Made by a program: the position numbers and the translations under genes. Below, in pieces: positions 51,349-61,009 of a stretch of 64,000 nt of DNA; within the stretch, counting starts at the first letter, position 1, and every line of letters starts with the position of its first letter. Below the pieces are notes generated by a model. That model saw only the letters and a program-made list of their open reading frames with translations, was not told the origin of the DNA and made no database searches. The DNA is from Paraburkholderia nodosa DSM 21604 (GTDB lineage: Bacteria; Pseudomonadota; Gammaproteobacteria; Burkholderiales; Burkholderiaceae): NCBI RefSeq assembly GCF_000519185.1, contig NZ_JAFA01000005.1, positions 62,001 through 126,000 of the forward strand, read 5' to 3'.

Positions 51349-52581
51349 ATGATGGCGACAGAAAATGCCCCTCCTCCCTGCGTCGTAGCGGCCATCATGA
51401 AACTACTCGGGAAGAAACAAGACTTCGCGTTCCTCGCCTTCGTTGCGCTTTTTTCCGTGTACCAGCAGGGACGGGGAAAGCTGTTCTCGCCCTTCTGGGA
51501 CTACAAGGTGTACGCGTACGCGCTGGATCAGTTCAAGCGCGGCGCGAACCCGTATATCCCGCACGGATTCCCCTTCGTCTATCCGCCCCTCTTCCTGAAT
51601 CTCTTTTCGCGCGTGCCGTTTCACTGGCTTTATCTGGCATTCGTTGTCGCGTCGCTGATCTATCTCGCCTACAGCATCCGGCATGCGGATTTCGTCGTCG
51701 CAGGTGCGTTGGGGTTTCTGACCGGCGGCTCGGGCGTGGGCGGCATCCTCACGGGGAATTTTGCGATCTTCGGCCACTTGCTGATCATTGCGCTTTTTTA
51801 TGCGGCTTCGCGGGACGCTTCACCGCATTCTTCGCAGCAAAGCGGCAACGCGACGGCAAAGTACTGCGCGCTGGCTTTTTTCATCGCCCTGTTTGCCTCG
51901 ATCAAGATCTATTTCCTGACCTACGCCGTCGTGTTCTTTTTTATCCCCAAAGGCACGCGCTACTTCTTCGCCGTGCCCTTGTGTGTTGCGCTCGCAACCA
52001 TCGCGCAGCTCGCGCTGGAACCGCGTCTGTGGACCGACTTCGAAACCCTGCTGCGCTGGCAGATGCTCGCCCAGAACGATTCCGGGCTCGTGCTGTTCGG
52101 GATACTCGAACAACACGTGCGCGCGTTATCGACCCTGGAGGACGTCCTGTTCTACGAACTGGTGGTCGTGGCGCTATTCGCGTACGCGGTCAATCCATTG
52201 CGCGGGCGACGGCTCATGGTTGCCGAAAACGAAAGCGTGCCCGGCAGGCTGTTCTATGTGCTCGCGTTCTGTCTCGCGCTGAATCCGAGAATGAAGGAAT
52301 ACGACATCGCGCCGTTTTTTGCGTGCTGCTACGTTTCGCTCTTCCAGAGCAGCAACGACGATAACCGGATGGATCGCGTGTTTTTCTACGCCGTACCACT
52401 GGCGTTCATCGCCGCGTGGATCGTCGTCAAGTTCGGGCACGTCTACTACGCGCTCGACGTGTCCTGGTTCATCGGCGTTTATTTCGTGTTCTTCGTGGTT
52501 TCGCTGCGTCAACGGGCATTGCGGGTTTCGGCCCGAGCGGGCGCTCGACACGTGGACGGCGACGCCGCGGCGACGGGCTGA
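51349..52581 (+). CDS. GT87 (DUF2029)-like multi-pass membrane protein
   Basis: A 410-aa protein with about ten helices. The periplasmic motif FWDYKVYAYALDQFKRGANPY followed by FVYPPLFLNLF resembles GT87 lipid-linked mannosyl/arabinosyltransferases, with the acidic WD as candidate catalytic site. It is a single gene on the plus strand, set between rsmB and htpX on the minus strand. Its base composition seems lower in G+C than its neighbours and no clear ribosome site is present; an in-frame Met at 51397 is an alternative start. Likely acquired; role unknown. Confidence 0.65.
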   Translation: MMATENAPPPCVVAAIMKLLGKKQDFAFLAFVALFSVYQQGRGKLFSPFWDYKVYAYALDQFKRGANPYIPHGFPFVYPPLFLNLFSRVPFHWLYLAFVVASLIYLAYSIRHADFVVAGALGFLTGGSGVGGILTGNFAIFGHLLIIALFYAASRDASPHSSQQSGNATAKYCALAFFIALFASIKIYFLTYAVVFFFIPKGTRYFFAVPLCVALATIAQLALEPRLWTDFETLLRWQMLAQNDSGLVLFGILEQHVRALSTLEDVLFYELVVVALFAYAVNPLRGRRLMVAENESVPGRLFYVLAFCLALNPRMKEYDIAPFFACCYVSLFQSSNDDNRMDRVFFYAVPLAFIAAWIVVKFGHVYYALDVSWFIGVYFVFFVVSLRQRALRVSARAGARHVDGDAAATG

Positions 52582-52582
52582 A

Positions 52583-52614
52583 TAAAAAAACGCCTCCGAA
52601 GAGGCGTTTTTTTC
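52583..52614. terminator. Bidirectional terminator between GT87-like gene and htpX
   Basis: Seven A, arms CGCCTC and GAGGCG around CGAA, then seven T. Confidence 0.9.
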
Positions 52615-52637
52615 GTTACCCGTTACCGGTCGTCGCT

Positions 52638-53492
52638 TTAGCGTCCGCCGCCTGCAGCCATCTCCATCAACCGGCGGATGCGCTCTTCCGTGGCCGGGTG
52701 CGTGCTAAAGAGGTTCTGCAAGCCGCCGCCGGAAAGCGGATTCATGATCATCATCTGCGCCGTGGCCGGATGCTGTTCGGCCGCCGGGAACGGAATGCCC
52801 TGCGCGTAGCGATGGATTTTGTCGAGCGCCGAGGCGAGCGCCTGCGGATCACCGGAAATCTCGGCGCCGCCGCGGTCTGCCTCGAACTCGCGCGCACGCG
52901 AAATCGCCATCTGGATCAGCGCGCCCGCGATCGGCGCGAGCAGCGCAACGGCAATGCTCGCGATGGGGTTCGCCCGGCGGCCGCTTTCGTCGCGGCCGCC
53001 GAAGATCATCGCAAAGTTGGCGAGCGCCGAGATCGCGCCGGCCATGGTGGCCGAGATGGTCGAGATGAGAATGTCCCGGTGCTTCACGTGCGACAGCTCG
53101 TGCGCCATGACGCCGCGCATTTCGCGCTCGGACAGCACGCGCAGGATGCCCGTGGTCGCCGCGACCGCGGCGTGCTCGGGGTTGCGGCCCGTGGCGAAGG
53201 CGTTGGGCGCGTCCTCGTTGATGAGGTAGACGCGCGGCATCGGCAAGCCCGCCCGCGTGGCCAGATCGCGGACCATGCGATAGAACTGCGGCGCCGTGGT
53301 CTCGTCGACTTCCTGCGCGTTGTACATGCGCAGGACCATCTTGTCCGAATACCAGTACGAGAAGAAGTTCATGGCGAGCGCGAAGAACAGCGCCAGCACC
53401 ATCCCGCGATGCCCGCCGATCAGCCCGCCAATCACGATGAAAAGGGCCGTAATCGCGGCCATCAACATCGCGGTTTTGACCCAGTTGAACAT
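52638..53492 (-). CDS. htpX: Protease HtpX
   Basis: A 284-aa inner-membrane M48B zinc protease that degrades misfolded membrane proteins. Two N-terminal helices, HELSH (zinc and catalytic Glu) in [13 protein letters not shown], two more helices, and a downstream Glu in [29 protein letters not shown] is the family N-terminus. It follows the lysE-like gene by 130 nt. Confidence 0.95.
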   Translation of the reverse strand: MFNWVKTAMLMAAITALFIVIGGLIGGHRGMVLALFFALAMNFFSYWYSDKMVLRMYNAQEVDETTAPQFYRMVRDLATRAGLPMPRVYLINEDAPNAFATGRNPEHAAVAATTGILRVLSEREMRGVMAHELSHVKHRDILISTISATMAGAISALANFAMIFGGRDESGRRANPIASIAVALLAPIAGALIQMAISRAREFEADRGGAEISGDPQALASALDKIHRYAQGIPFPAAEQHPATAQMMIMNPLSGGGLQNLFSTHPATEERIRRLMEMAAGGGR

Positions 53493-53622
53493 GTGCTGTG
53501 CTCCTTCACCCGCGAGGGCATCAAATCGATCGTTAAACGCCCGCCGCCAGCCGGTCAGCTGGCGCCAGGCGAGCGCATTGTAAGCGATTTGTTAGATATG
53601 GGCAGGTCCGAAAAATTCAATC

Positions 53623-54273
53623 TCAGCGCGTGGCGGTCGCGAGCTTCAGGCCCAGCCCGACGAACGCCGAACCGACCGTGCGGTCGAGCCACTTCTTCAC
53701 GCCCGGCTTGCCCGAGAAGCGCTGCGTGACGCTGCCCGCCACCCACGCGACGAAGCTGTTCCAGACCGTGCTCATCAGCAAGAACACGGCGCCGAGCGTG
53801 AGGAAAGCGAGGGCCTTGTGCTCCGTCCCCGTGGTCACGAACTGCGGGAAAAACGAGACGAAGAACAGCACCACCTTCGGATTGAGCACGTTGGTGCAGA
53901 AACCCGCAACGAACAGCTGGCGCAGCGGGCGCGGCGCGGCGGCAGGGGCCGCGGCCTGAGCGGCGCCTTCGGCTGGCCTGACATCGTGCTTCGTGAGCAC
54001 GAGGCGCACGCCGAGATACACGAGATAGATCGCGCCGACGATCTTGATGACCGTGAACGCGGTGGCCGACGCCGCGAGCAGCGCGGTCAAACCGAACGCG
54101 CAGGCGAGCGTGTGCACACAGCAGCCCGCCGAGATACCCAGTGCGGAAACGAGGCCCGCGCCGCGGCCCTGCGCGACGCTGCGGCCGACGATATAGGCCG
54201 TGTCGGGCCCCGGCGTCACGTTCAGGAGAAATACGGCGACGACGAAGAAACCGAAATGGGTAATGCCGAGCAT
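53623..54273 (-). CDS. LysE family translocator
   Basis: A 216-aa exporter with about six helices. The signature NVTPGPDTAYIVGRSVAQGRGAGLVSALGISAG is that of LysE/RhtB amino-acid exporters. Substrate unknown. It lies 125 nt downstream of fmt on the same strand. Confidence 0.9.
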   Translation of the reverse strand: MLGITHFGFFVVAVFLLNVTPGPDTAYIVGRSVAQGRGAGLVSALGISAGCCVHTLACAFGLTALLAASATAFTVIKIVGAIYLVYLGVRLVLTKHDVRPAEGAAQAAAPAAAPRPLRQLFVAGFCTNVLNPKVVLFFVSFFPQFVTTGTEHKALAFLTLGAVFLLMSTVWNSFVAWVAGSVTQRFSGKPGVKKWLDRTVGSAFVGLGLKLATATR

Positions 54274-54398
54274 GACAACCTCAAAATCGAAAAACGCGCT
54301 TCAAACGCCATTGATTCTAGCGCGCCGGGAACCGCGCGGCGTTTGGCGTACCTGCCATTTTCAGGTGAGGGCGTTCAGGCAATGGCGCGAGCCCTGGC

Positions 54399-55394
54399 TC
54401 AGGCCGCAGGGGTCTCGGGCAACTGGAACCTCTGCCCCGCCGTCAGCGGCATGCCGGCCAGGAATTCGCGCGCGGGCAGCCGCTTGCCGCCCGGCTTTTG
54501 CAGCTGCGTGAGGCGCAGCGCGCCCTCGCCGCAGGCCACCACCACGCCCGCCGGGCTCACTTCGAGAATCTCGCCCGGCTCGCCGGCGGTGCCCGCCGGA
54601 CGCGCTACCGGCTCGGCGGCCCACAGCTTGAGCTGCGCGCCGTCCAGCGTGGCCGCGCCGCCTGGGAACGGGTCGAACGCGCGAATCTGCCGCGCGAGCG
54701 CCACCGCTGGCCGGCGCCAGTCGAGCGCGGCTTCCTGCTTGCCGATCTTTTCGGCGTAAGTCGCGCCTTCTGCCGGCTGCGGCGTGGCGGGCAGCGCACC
54801 GTCGCGCTCGAGCGCGACGAGCCCATCCATGATCAGCTTTGCGCCGAGTTGCGCAAGGCGGTCGTGCAGCGTCGCCGTGGTGTCGCCCGGCGCGATCGGC
54901 GTGCGCACCTCGGAGATCATCGGGCCGGTGTCGAGCCCCGCGTCCATCTGCATGAGCGTGATGCCGGTTTCGGCGTCGCCGGCTTCGATCGCGCGATGAA
55001 TCGGCGCCGCGCCGCGCCAGCGCGGCAGGATAGATCCATGAATGTTGATACAGCCGCGCGGCGGGATGTCCAGCACTTCCTGCGGCAGCAACAGCCCGTA
55101 GGCCGCGACCACCATCACGTCGTGCGGCGTGGCGCGCAGCAGGTCCAGCGCCGCGGCGGCTTCCTGCGGGTACTTGCCCGTGCGGCGCAGCGACGGTGGC
55201 TGGGCGACGGCCATGCCGTGCTCCTGCGCATAGCGCTTGACCGGGCTTGCCTGGAGCTTCATGCCGCGGCCTGCCGGGCGGTCGGGCTGGGTCAGGACGA
55301 GCGGCACGGCGAAGCCCGCTTCGTGAATCGCCGCGAGCGCCGCGGCGGCGAATTCCGGCGTGCCGGCGAAGATGACGCGAAGGGTGTGGCTCAT
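54399..55394 (-). CDS. fmt: Methionyl-tRNA formyltransferase
   Basis: A 331-aa enzyme that formylates initiator Met-t[14 protein letters not shown], the active-site [15 protein letters not shown], and [10 protein letters not shown] are standard, with the C-terminal OB-like domain after about residue 210. def lies immediately upstream on the same strand (63 nt). Confidence 0.97.
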   Translation of the reverse strand: MSHTLRVIFAGTPEFAAAALAAIHEAGFAVPLVLTQPDRPAGRGMKLQASPVKRYAQEHGMAVAQPPSLRRTGKYPQEAAAALDLLRATPHDVMVVAAYGLLLPQEVLDIPPRGCINIHGSILPRWRGAAPIHRAIEAGDAETGITLMQMDAGLDTGPMISEVRTPIAPGDTTATLHDRLAQLGAKLIMDGLVALERDGALPATPQPAEGATYAEKIGKQEAALDWRRPAVALARQIRAFDPFPGGAATLDGAQLKLWAAEPVARPAGTAGEPGEILEVSPAGVVVACGEGALRLTQLQKPGGKRLPAREFLAGMPLTAGQRFQLPETPAA

Positions 55395-55457
55395 GGGCGC
55401 TCGGTGCTCAGTTCGCTGAAAGCGGGTTGATGAAGAAAGAGACGGCGCGGATCGCGC

Positions 55458-55961
55458 TTACATCGCCCGTTCGAGCTTCTTCATCTTGCTGCGGATGCGC
55501 GTCTGCTTGAGCGACGAGAGGTATTCGACGAACACCTTGCCCATCAGGTGATCCATTTCGTGCTGGATGCACACGGCGAGCAGCCCTTCGCAGTCGATCT
55601 CGTAGGTCTCGCCCTTTTCGTTCATCGCGCGCACGCGCACCTTTTCCGCGCGCTCGACTTCATCGTAGATGCCCGGCACGGAAAGACAGCCTTCCTCATG
55701 CACTTCGCGCTCGTCGCTCGACCAGATGATTTCCGGGTTGATGAACACGCGCAGTTCGTCGTGCGCGTCGGAAACGTCGATCACCACGACGCGCTCATGC
55801 ACGTCGACCTGGGTGGCCGCGAGACCGACGCCCGGCGCGGCGTACATGGTTTCGGCCATGTCGGCGACCAGTTTGCGGATGCGGTCATTGACCACCTCGA
55901 CCGGCTTCGCGACCTTGTGCAGACGCTTGTCCGGGTAATGAAGAATGTTCAGTAGAGCCAT
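55458..55961 (-). CDS. def: Peptide deformylase
   Basis: A 167-aa Fe/Zn hydrolase that removes the formyl group from new proteins. Motifs I-III are [18 protein letters not shown] (metal Cys) and QHEMDHLMG (HEXXH). It is paired with fmt. Divergent from dprA. Confidence 0.97.
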   Translation of the reverse strand: MALLNILHYPDKRLHKVAKPVEVVNDRIRKLVADMAETMYAAPGVGLAATQVDVHERVVVIDVSDAHDELRVFINPEIIWSSDEREVHEEGCLSVPGIYDEVERAEKVRVRAMNEKGETYEIDCEGLLAVCIQHEMDHLMGKVFVEYLSSLKQTRIRSKMKKLERAM

Positions 55962-56246
55962 GATTTGACGGGTTTCTCGTTGGGCGCCTGAAAGAGCCAG
56001 GAACAGGGAACGATGCGCGGCCTGGCCATTCGGCCAGCTTGCGGGTCCCAGGCCGGATACGGAGGATATCTCCTCATATTCGGACGAAAGGGCCGCAATT
56101 CAACGTTGAACGCGCTTATCGCCCGTGCGGACGCGCTGCGCGCGAAGGCGTGCGCGCAATGCCACGGGTAAAGACGCCACGGTGTATTTCGGATGGTGAA
56201 AATTTTATCACGAGGTGCGGCAAACCGTCCGCGCCCGGGGAACGCA

Positions 56247-57509
56247 ATGCCGACGACCTTGCCGATATCTGCCGAGGAACTGGCCGCCTGGCTGCGCCTC
56301 GCTCTCGCGCGCGGTCTGAGGCCCGCTGCGCTGCGTGCGCTGCTCGGCGCGTTCGGTCTGCCTCAAAACGTGCTGGCCCAACCGTTCGCCGCACTCGCCG
56401 CGGTGGCGGGTGCGCAAGCCGCCCACGCCGCCCTCGCCGAGCCCCGGCCGGACTTCGCGGCACAACTCGAAGCCCTGCAGGCCTGGCGAGCGGCACCCGG
56501 CAACGCGCTCATCACGCTTGCCGACCCGGCCTATCCGGCCCGCCTGCTCGACATGCCCGATCCACCGCCGCTGCTCTATGCAAAGGGCCGGCTCGAACTG
56601 CTCCACGCACGCGCGGTAGCCGTCGTGGGCAGCCGCAACGCCACGCCGCAGGCCGTCGAGGACGCAGCGCGCTTCGCGCGCATGCTCGCCGCGTCGGGTC
56701 TCACGGTCGTCTCGGGGCTCGCGCTCGGCGTGGACGGCGCTGCGCATCGCGGCGCACTTCACGAGCAGGGCGGCACCGTCGCCGTGATCGGCACCGGCGC
56801 GGATCTCGTCTATCCCCCGGCGCATCATCCGCTCGCCACGCAGATCGCCGCGCACGGCGCGCTCGTCTCCGAATGGCCGCTCGGCACGCCGGCGCGCTCG
56901 GCGAACTTTCCGCAGCGCAACCGCGTGATTGCCGCGCTCGTCGAAGGCGTGGTGGTGGTCGAGGCCGCGCAACGTTCCGGCTCGCTCATCACGGCAAGGC
57001 TCGCCAACGAAATGGGACGCGACGTATTCGCGCTGCCCGGCTCGATTCATGCGCCGCTCACGCGCGGCTGCCACGGGCTCATCAAGCAGGGCGCGCAGCT
57101 GGTCGAATCGCCCGAAGAAGTGCTCGATGCGCTCAATGTTGGGCAACCCCCGGGTGCCGGGCGCGCGCTCGCGTCGCCGCGGGAACAACGCCGGCAGAAG
57201 GTCCCGGTTCCCGTCGATCGCATCCAGCGCGACGACACAAGCGAGACGCCACAGTTGGCGCTCGAATTGCCCCGTCCCGAGCCACCGACTGCACATCGCG
57301 CTGAAGCACGAAAATCGCTTGCCAGCCTTGGCGCCGAAGCCCGGCGCCTGCTCGAAGCGCTCGGTCACGCGCCGGCCACGGTTGAAATCCTCGCGCAGCG
57401 CACCGATATGGCCGAAGCGGTGCTGCAAGGCACGCTGCTGCAACTCGAACTCGCGGGACACCTCGACGCCCTGCCCGGCGGCTGGTTCGTGCGGGCTTCG
57501 TGCGGCTGA
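56247..57509 (+). CDS. dprA: DNA processing protein DprA
   Basis: A 420-aa single-strand DNA binding protein that loads RecA in natural transformation. The N-terminal SAM-like domain, the Rossmann core with VVGSRNATPQAVEDA, GLALGVDGAAHRGAL, GTGADLVYPPAHH and FPQRNRVIAAL, and a C-terminal winged helix (after about 340) are visible. Start MPTTLPISAEEL at 56247 was preferred over the longer frame. It is divergent from def. Confidence 0.92.
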   Translation: MPTTLPISAEELAAWLRLALARGLRPAALRALLGAFGLPQNVLAQPFAALAAVAGAQAAHAALAEPRPDFAAQLEALQAWRAAPGNALITLADPAYPARLLDMPDPPPLLYAKGRLELLHARAVAVVGSRNATPQAVEDAARFARMLAASGLTVVSGLALGVDGAAHRGALHEQGGTVAVIGTGADLVYPPAHHPLATQIAAHGALVSEWPLGTPARSANFPQRNRVIAALVEGVVVVEAAQRSGSLITARLANEMGRDVFALPGSIHAPLTRGCHGLIKQGAQLVESPEEVLDALNVGQPPGAGRALASPREQRRQKVPVPVDRIQRDDTSETPQLALELPRPEPPTAHRAEARKSLASLGAEARRLLEALGHAPATVEILAQRTDMAEAVLQGTLLQLELAGHLDALPGGWFVRASCG

Positions 57510-57605
57510 TGCCGCGGATTGGGGGAGCATCACCGCCCGCGCGCCGCCGTGATACATTCGCGCCAAATACCCCGCTCTATATATAAGAGAACGCAAGGAA
57601 CGACC

Positions 57606-57983
57606 ATGCCCGCGCTAGACCTCGACACCGACGCCGACCAGATCGCCGAGCGCGTCAGCAATCAGGACACGCTGTTCGTCGCGTGCCTGTGCGCGCAGTG
57701 GTGCGGGACGTGCCGCGACTACCGTGCCACGTTCGACCGCATCGCCGAGGCGCATCCCGACGTCTGCTTCGCGTACATCGACATCGAAACCCATGCCGAT
57801 CGCTTCGACGATCTCGATGTAGAGAACTTCCCGACCATCCTGATCGAGGACGGTCACGCCACGCGCTTTTTCGGCACGGTCCTGCCGCACGCCGCCGTGG
57901 TCGAGCGCATGCTCTCGGACCTCAGCGCGCTGCCGGGCGTGTCCGACGCGCCCAAGCTGCGACCCGCGCTGGCTGTAGTTTGA
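57606..57983 (+). CDS. Thioredoxin family protein
   Basis: A 125-aa thioredoxin fold without signal peptide. The active site is W32-C33-G-T-C36 and the cis-Pro is in ENFPTIL. The WCGTC sequence differs from the WCGPC of true thioredoxin, so another partner or reaction is possible. It lies 97 nt downstream of dprA, with TATATATAAG upstream. Confidence 0.82.
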   Translation: MPALDLDTDADQIAERVSNQDTLFVACLCAQWCGTCRDYRATFDRIAEAHPDVCFAYIDIETHADRFDDLDVENFPTILIEDGHATRFFGTVLPHAAVVERMLSDLSALPGVSDAPKLRPALAVV

Positions 57984-58240
57984 GCGCACTCCACATCTGA
58001 CCCCGCTCAGGCACACCGCTTGCCGCGCGGCGTGGCGCGCCCTTATGATTGGGCGCCCTGGCGGGTGCGCGGGTGTCGTCATGAGATGACGCAAAAATCG
58101 ACGCCGACGCGCCATGTGCTATAAAGCGGTCGAGAACGGCCCCCCGAGCGGGGCAGCAACGCCGGGCATCGCGCCCAAGCGCCCATTCAGGTGGCATCGG
58201 CCCCGGGGCGCCAACCGGATACACCCACAAGCAACCAGTC

Positions 58241-60901
58241 ATGTCCAAAGCTCTGATCATCGCCGAGAAGCCGTCCGTCGCGAACGACATCGCGCGCGCG
58301 CTGGGCGGTTTTACCAAGCATGACGAGTACTACGAGAGCGACGACTACGTACTCTCGTCGGCAGTCGGCCATCTGCTGGAAATCGCAGCGCCGGAAGAAT
58401 ACGAGGTCAAGCGCGGCAAGTGGAGCTTCGCTCACCTGCCCGTGATCCCGCCGCACTTCGACCTGAACCCGATCGCCAAGAGCGAATCGCGGCTCAAGGT
58501 GCTCAACAAGCTGATGAAGCGCAAGGACGTCACGCAACTCATCAACGCCTGCGACGCGGGGCGCGAGGGCGAGCTGATCTTCCGCCTCATCGCGCAGCAC
58601 GCAAAGGCGAAGCAGCCGGTCCAGCGCCTGTGGCTCCAGTCGATGACGCCGCAGGCGATCCGCGACGGCTTCGCGAACCTGCGCAGCGACCACGACATGC
58701 AGCCGCTCGCCGACGCCGCCCGCTGCCGCTCGGAAGCCGACTGGCTCGTCGGCATCAACGGCACGCGCGCGATGACCGCTTTCAACAGCAAGGGCGGTGG
58801 CTTCTTCCTCACGACCGTCGGCCGTGTTCAGACGCCAACGTTGTCAATCGTCGTCGAACGCGAAGAGAAAATTCGCCGTTTCATCCCGCGCGATTATTGG
58901 GAAGTGCGTGCGGAGTTCGTCTGCGCGGGTGGCTTCTACGAAGGCCGCTGGTACGACCCGAAATTCAAGAGGGACGAATTCGATCCGGAAAAGCGCGACT
59001 CGCGCCTCTGGAGCGTGCCGGCCGCCGAGAGCATCGTCGCCGCCTGCCACGGCCGCGAAGGCACGGTCAGCGAGGAATCGAAGCCGTCCACCCAGCTCTC
59101 GCCCGCGCTCTTCGACCTGACGAGCCTGCAGCGTGAAGCCAACGGCCGCTTCGGCTTTTCGGCCAAGAACACGCTCGGCCTCGCCCAGGCGCTGTACGAA
59201 AAGCACAAGGTGCTCACCTATCCGCGTACCGACGCGCGCGCGCTGCCCGAGGACTATCTCGAAACGGTCAAGCACACGCTCGAGATGCTCAAGGAGAGCA
59301 ACAACTACCTGCCGCACGCCAAGCAGGTGCTCGACAAGGGCTGGGTGAAGCCGAACAAGCGCATTTTCGACAACTCGAAGATCAGTGACCACTTCGCCAT
59401 CATCCCCACGCTGCAGGCGCCGAAGTCGCTCTCGGAGCCCGAACAGAAGCTGTACGACCTCGTCGTGAAGCGCTTCCTCGCCGTGTTCTTCCCGGCGGCG
59501 GAATATCGCGTCACCACGCGTATCACCGAAGTCGCCGGGCATCACTTCAAGACCGAAGGCAAGGTGCTGGTCGAGCCGGGCTGGCTGCAGGTCTACGGCC
59601 GCGACGCGGGCGGCGATGACGCCAACCTCGTGCCGGTGAAGAAGGACGAGAAGGTCAAGACCGACAAGATCGCGGCGCACCAGCTCGTGACCAAGCCGCC
59701 CGCGCGCTACAACGAAGCGACGCTGCTCTCGGCCATGGAAGGCGCGGGCAAGCTCGTCGACGACGAAGAGCTGCGCGAGGCCATGGCCGCCAAGGGCCTT
59801 GGCACGCCGGCCACGCGCGCGGCGATCATCGAGGGTCTGCTCGGCGAAAAGTATCTCGTGCGCGAAGGCCGCGAACTGATCCCCACGGCCAAGGCGTTCC
59901 AGCTCATGACGCTGCTGCGGGGTCTCGACGTGAAAGAACTCACCGCGCCGGAACTCACTGGCGAATGGGAGTACAAGCTTTCGCAGATGGAGCGCGGCAA
60001 GCTCCCGCGTGACGCGTTCATGCAGGAAATCGCCCGCATGACGCAGACCATCGTGAAGCGCGCGAAGGAATACGACTCGGACACGATCCCCGGCGACTAC
60101 GCGACGCTTCAAACGCCGTGTCCGAATTGCGGCGGCCAAGTGAAGGAAAACTACCGCCGCTTCGCATGCACGAAGTGCGAGTTCTCGATCTCGAAGATTC
60201 CGGGCGGCCGTCAGTTCGAAATCCCCGAAGTGGAAGAACTGCTCCAGAACAAGACGATTGGCCCGCTCTCGGGCTTCCGCAGCAAGATGGGCCGGCCGTT
60301 CTCGGCCATCCTCAAGCTCTCGTTCGACGACGAAATCAAGAACTACAAGCTCGAGTTCGATTTCGGCCAGGACTCTGGCGCGGAGGATGGCGAAGCGCCC
60401 GACTTCTCGCAGCAGGAACCGGTGGGCGCGTGCCCGAAATGCAAGGGGCGCGTGTACGAGCACGGCATGAGCTACGTGTGCGAGCACTCGGTTGCGAATC
60501 CGAAGAGCTGCGATTTCCGCTCGGGCAAGGTGATCCTGCAGCAGGAGATCGCGCGCGACCAGATGGCCAAGCTGCTGGCCGAGGGCCGCACCGACTTGCT
60601 GACCAACTTCAAGTCGTCGCGGACGGGCCGCAACTTCAAGGCTTTCCTCGTCAAGCAGCCGGACGGCAAGATCGGCTTCGAGTTCGAGAAGAAGGAACCG
60701 AGCGCGAAGACGGCGGCCAAGACAGCCGCAAAGAAGTCGGCTGCATCGGCTGAGGCCACCACGGACGATGCCGCGAACGACGCGGCAGATTCGGCGGAAG
60801 AAGGCAAGGCGAAGCCCGCGCGCAAGACGGCGGCCGCCAAAGCCGCACCGGCGCGCAAGACCGCCGCACGCAAGACACCGGCACGCAAGACGGGGTCGTA
60901 A
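58241..60901 (+). CDS. topB: DNA topoisomerase III with zinc ribbons and H1-like tail
   Basis: An 886-aa type IA topoisomerase. The Toprim motif is AEKPSVAND with DAGREGELIF; the nucleophile Tyr327 is in TYPRTD. C-terminal to the core are zinc ribbons (CPNCGGQVKENYRRFACTKC and CPKCKGRVYEHGMSYVC) and, after about 830, a Lys/Ala/Pro tail with repeated ARKTAA-type units like histone H1. E. coli TopB has 653 aa. A strong terminator follows. Confidence 0.94.
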   Translation: MSKALIIAEKPSVANDIARALGGFTKHDEYYESDDYVLSSAVGHLLEIAAPEEYEVKRGKWSFAHLPVIPPHFDLNPIAKSESRLKVLNKLMKRKDVTQLINACDAGREGELIFRLIAQHAKAKQPVQRLWLQSMTPQAIRDGFANLRSDHDMQPLADAARCRSEADWLVGINGTRAMTAFNSKGGGFFLTTVGRVQTPTLSIVVEREEKIRRFIPRDYWEVRAEFVCAGGFYEGRWYDPKFKRDEFDPEKRDSRLWSVPAAESIVAACHGREGTVSEESKPSTQLSPALFDLTSLQREANGRFGFSAKNTLGLAQALYEKHKVLTYPRTDARALPEDYLETVKHTLEMLKESNNYLPHAKQVLDKGWVKPNKRIFDNSKISDHFAIIPTLQAPKSLSEPEQKLYDLVVKRFLAVFFPAAEYRVTTRITEVAGHHFKTEGKVLVEPGWLQVYGRDAGGDDANLVPVKKDEKVKTDKIAAHQLVTKPPARYNEATLLSAMEGAGKLVDDEELREAMAAKGLGTPATRAAIIEGLLGEKYLVREGRELIPTAKAFQLMTLLRGLDVKELTAPELTGEWEYKLSQMERGKLPRDAFMQEIARMTQTIVKRAKEYDSDTIPGDYATLQTPCPNCGGQVKENYRRFACTKCEFSISKIPGGRQFEIPEVEELLQNKTIGPLSGFRSKMGRPFSAILKLSFDDEIKNYKLEFDFGQDSGAEDGEAPDFSQQEPVGACPKCKGRVYEHGMSYVCEHSVANPKSCDFRSGKVILQQEIARDQMAKLLAEGRTDLLTNFKSSRTGRNFKAFLVKQPDGKIGFEFEKKEPSAKTAAKTAAKKSAASAEATTDDAANDAADSAEEGKAKPARKTAAAKAAPARKTAARKTPARKTGS

Positions 60902-60945
60902 AGCCGTCCTTTCGCGGGCCGTCACCGGCCCGCGCGCAAGCAGGC

Positions 60946-60982
60946 AAAAAGGCGCAGCTTCTCACGAAGCTGCGCCTTTTTT
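60946..60982. terminator. Bidirectional terminator between topB and the LysR gene
   Basis: Five A, perfect arms GGCGCAGCTTC / GAAGCTGCGCC around TCAC, then six T. Confidence 0.92.
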
Positions 60983-61009
60983 ATCGACCGATGGACGGGG
61001 ATAACGGGC

